From: Rhizoclosmatium globosum
Lineage: Eukaryota > Chytridiomycota > Chytridiomycetes > Chytridiales > Chytriomycetaceae
Length of the DNA stretch: 21,788 nt
Reading direction: 5' to 3'
Assembly (NCBI GenBank): GCA_002104985.1
Contig: MCGO01000386.1
Location: forward strand, 1-21,788
The notes beneath the pieces are model-generated. The model was not told where the DNA came from and searched no databases. It saw only the letters and a program-made list of their open reading frames with translations. Each line of letters begins with the position of its first letter. The stretch's first letter is position 1. Of the stretch, positions 21,118 to 21,788 are shown one piece after another. The position numbers and the translations under genes were made by a program.

Positions 21118-21788
21118 ATGCACGGTGGTCTCCTTCAGTCACCCGTTCTTCGCCAGGGACATCCGATCCTCAGAGCACCCGCAACAGCCGTTGATCCATC
21201 CACAATCACACTTTCCACCTCAAAATGCAGCACCGCAATCGCCGCAATGAAGTCCGTCTTCGACTCTCCCTACCACTCAATCATTGGTCTCTCAGCTCCT
21301 CAGGTTCTTTCTCCCCTTCAACCAAACTTCCAACTGAATCCCTATATAAACAAGGTCGGCCATCCTCTCAGAATCATTGGCTACAAAATCGGGAAGGAAT
21401 CCTTGAACCAAACCAAACTGCCTCCAACACCTTTAACGTTCCTCATCAACCCAACATTAACCCCTCTTGACCGTGAGTCCAAATGGACACACGAATACGA
21501 ATCGTGTGAATCACTGCCACATTACAATTGTATCGTGAAGCGGCCTGGGAAAGTTGAAATGAAGGCGTTGAATTTGGATGGTGCAGAGGTGCAGTTCACG
21601 GTGGAAGGCTTTTTGGCAAAAGTGTTGCACCATGAGATGGATCATTTGGAGGGCGTTTCCTTGGTGGATCGTATGGTTCCTGGGACGTTGAGGCATGATC
21701 AGGTTAGTTTTGTATTTCTTTTATGTCTTTAGAATGAAAGCTAATCCATTTTGAATGCAGTATATTGATGTGTATGAGAATTATCCTG
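21118..21788 (+). CDS. PDF: Peptide deformylase, 3' partial
   Basis: Removes the N-formyl group from nascent organellar proteins, using a metal bound by one Cys and two His. Exon 1 is 21118-21702. A 58-base intron 21703-21760 follows, and exon 2 begins at 21761 (YIDVYENYP) and runs off the window. All three deformylase motifs are visible: GLSAPQV (motif 1, Gln), ESCES with the metal Cys (motif 2, Ser replacing Gly of EGCxS), and HHEMDH (motif 3, HExxH type). The following LEGVSLVDRM resembles eukaryotic mitochondrial PDFs. The N-terminus before VLRQGHPILR is only about ten residues, so a classical mitochondrial presequence is not obvious; an upstream start or exon may have been missed. The enzyme is absent from familiar yeasts. 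Confidence 0.93.

Noticed and set aside
1..21788. CRISPR arrays, transposons, tRNA or rRNA genes, defence or toxin systems
   Set aside because: No direct-repeat arrays, terminal repeats, transposase-like or reverse-transcriptase-like frames, or tRNA B-box were seen by eye; the content is ordinary eukaryotic genes.

Overview
This is gene-dense nuclear DNA from a eukaryote, most likely a zoosporic (chytrid-type) fungus. Introns are short (about 42-87 bases, GT..AG), intergenic gaps are tiny and genes sit on both strands. The gene content combines fungal-style genes (phosphomevalonate kinase, nuclear cap-binding RRM protein, secreted pepsin-like protease, microsomal P450) with genes typical of flagellated lineages: a kinesin-9 motor, TRPV-like channels, a half-size ABCA transporter and a peptide deformylase. 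The chytrid assignment is inference from this mix; no rRNA or other phylogenetic marker is present.

Layout: two tandem TRPV-like ankyrin channels (+; the first lacks its 5' end, 1-2000, the second is complete, 2096-4381). ERG8 phosphomevalonate kinase (-, 4495-6247) is divergent from a ten-exon POT1 telomere-end protein (+, 6353-8411). A small coiled-coil protein (-, 8495-8962) is divergent from a cytochrome P450 (+, 9033-10717). Next come a secreted aspartic protease (+, 10848-12198) and an ABCA half-transporter (-, 12359-15598). A 785-base gap without a confident gene follows (15599-16383). Then a complex I NDUFB4-like subunit (-, 16384-16702) is divergent from CBC2/NCBP2 (+, 16740-17747), and a kinesin-9 (-, 17969-20981) is divergent from a peptide deformylase (+, 21118 to the window end).

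The genes do not form one pathway. They look like ordinary neighbours: sensory channels, isoprenoid synthesis, telomere protection, oxidation, secretion, lipid transport, respiration, RNA metabolism and the flagellum. The strongest cross-cutting observation is that five of the twelve genes carry reading-frame breaks, most of them mendable by restoring one base in a homopolymer. Seven other genes, including multi-exon POT1, P450 and ABCA, are perfectly in frame. Because essential genes (CBC2, ERG8) are among the broken ones, consensus undercalls are more likely than true pseudogenes. I found no evidence of a new defence-like or mobile system.
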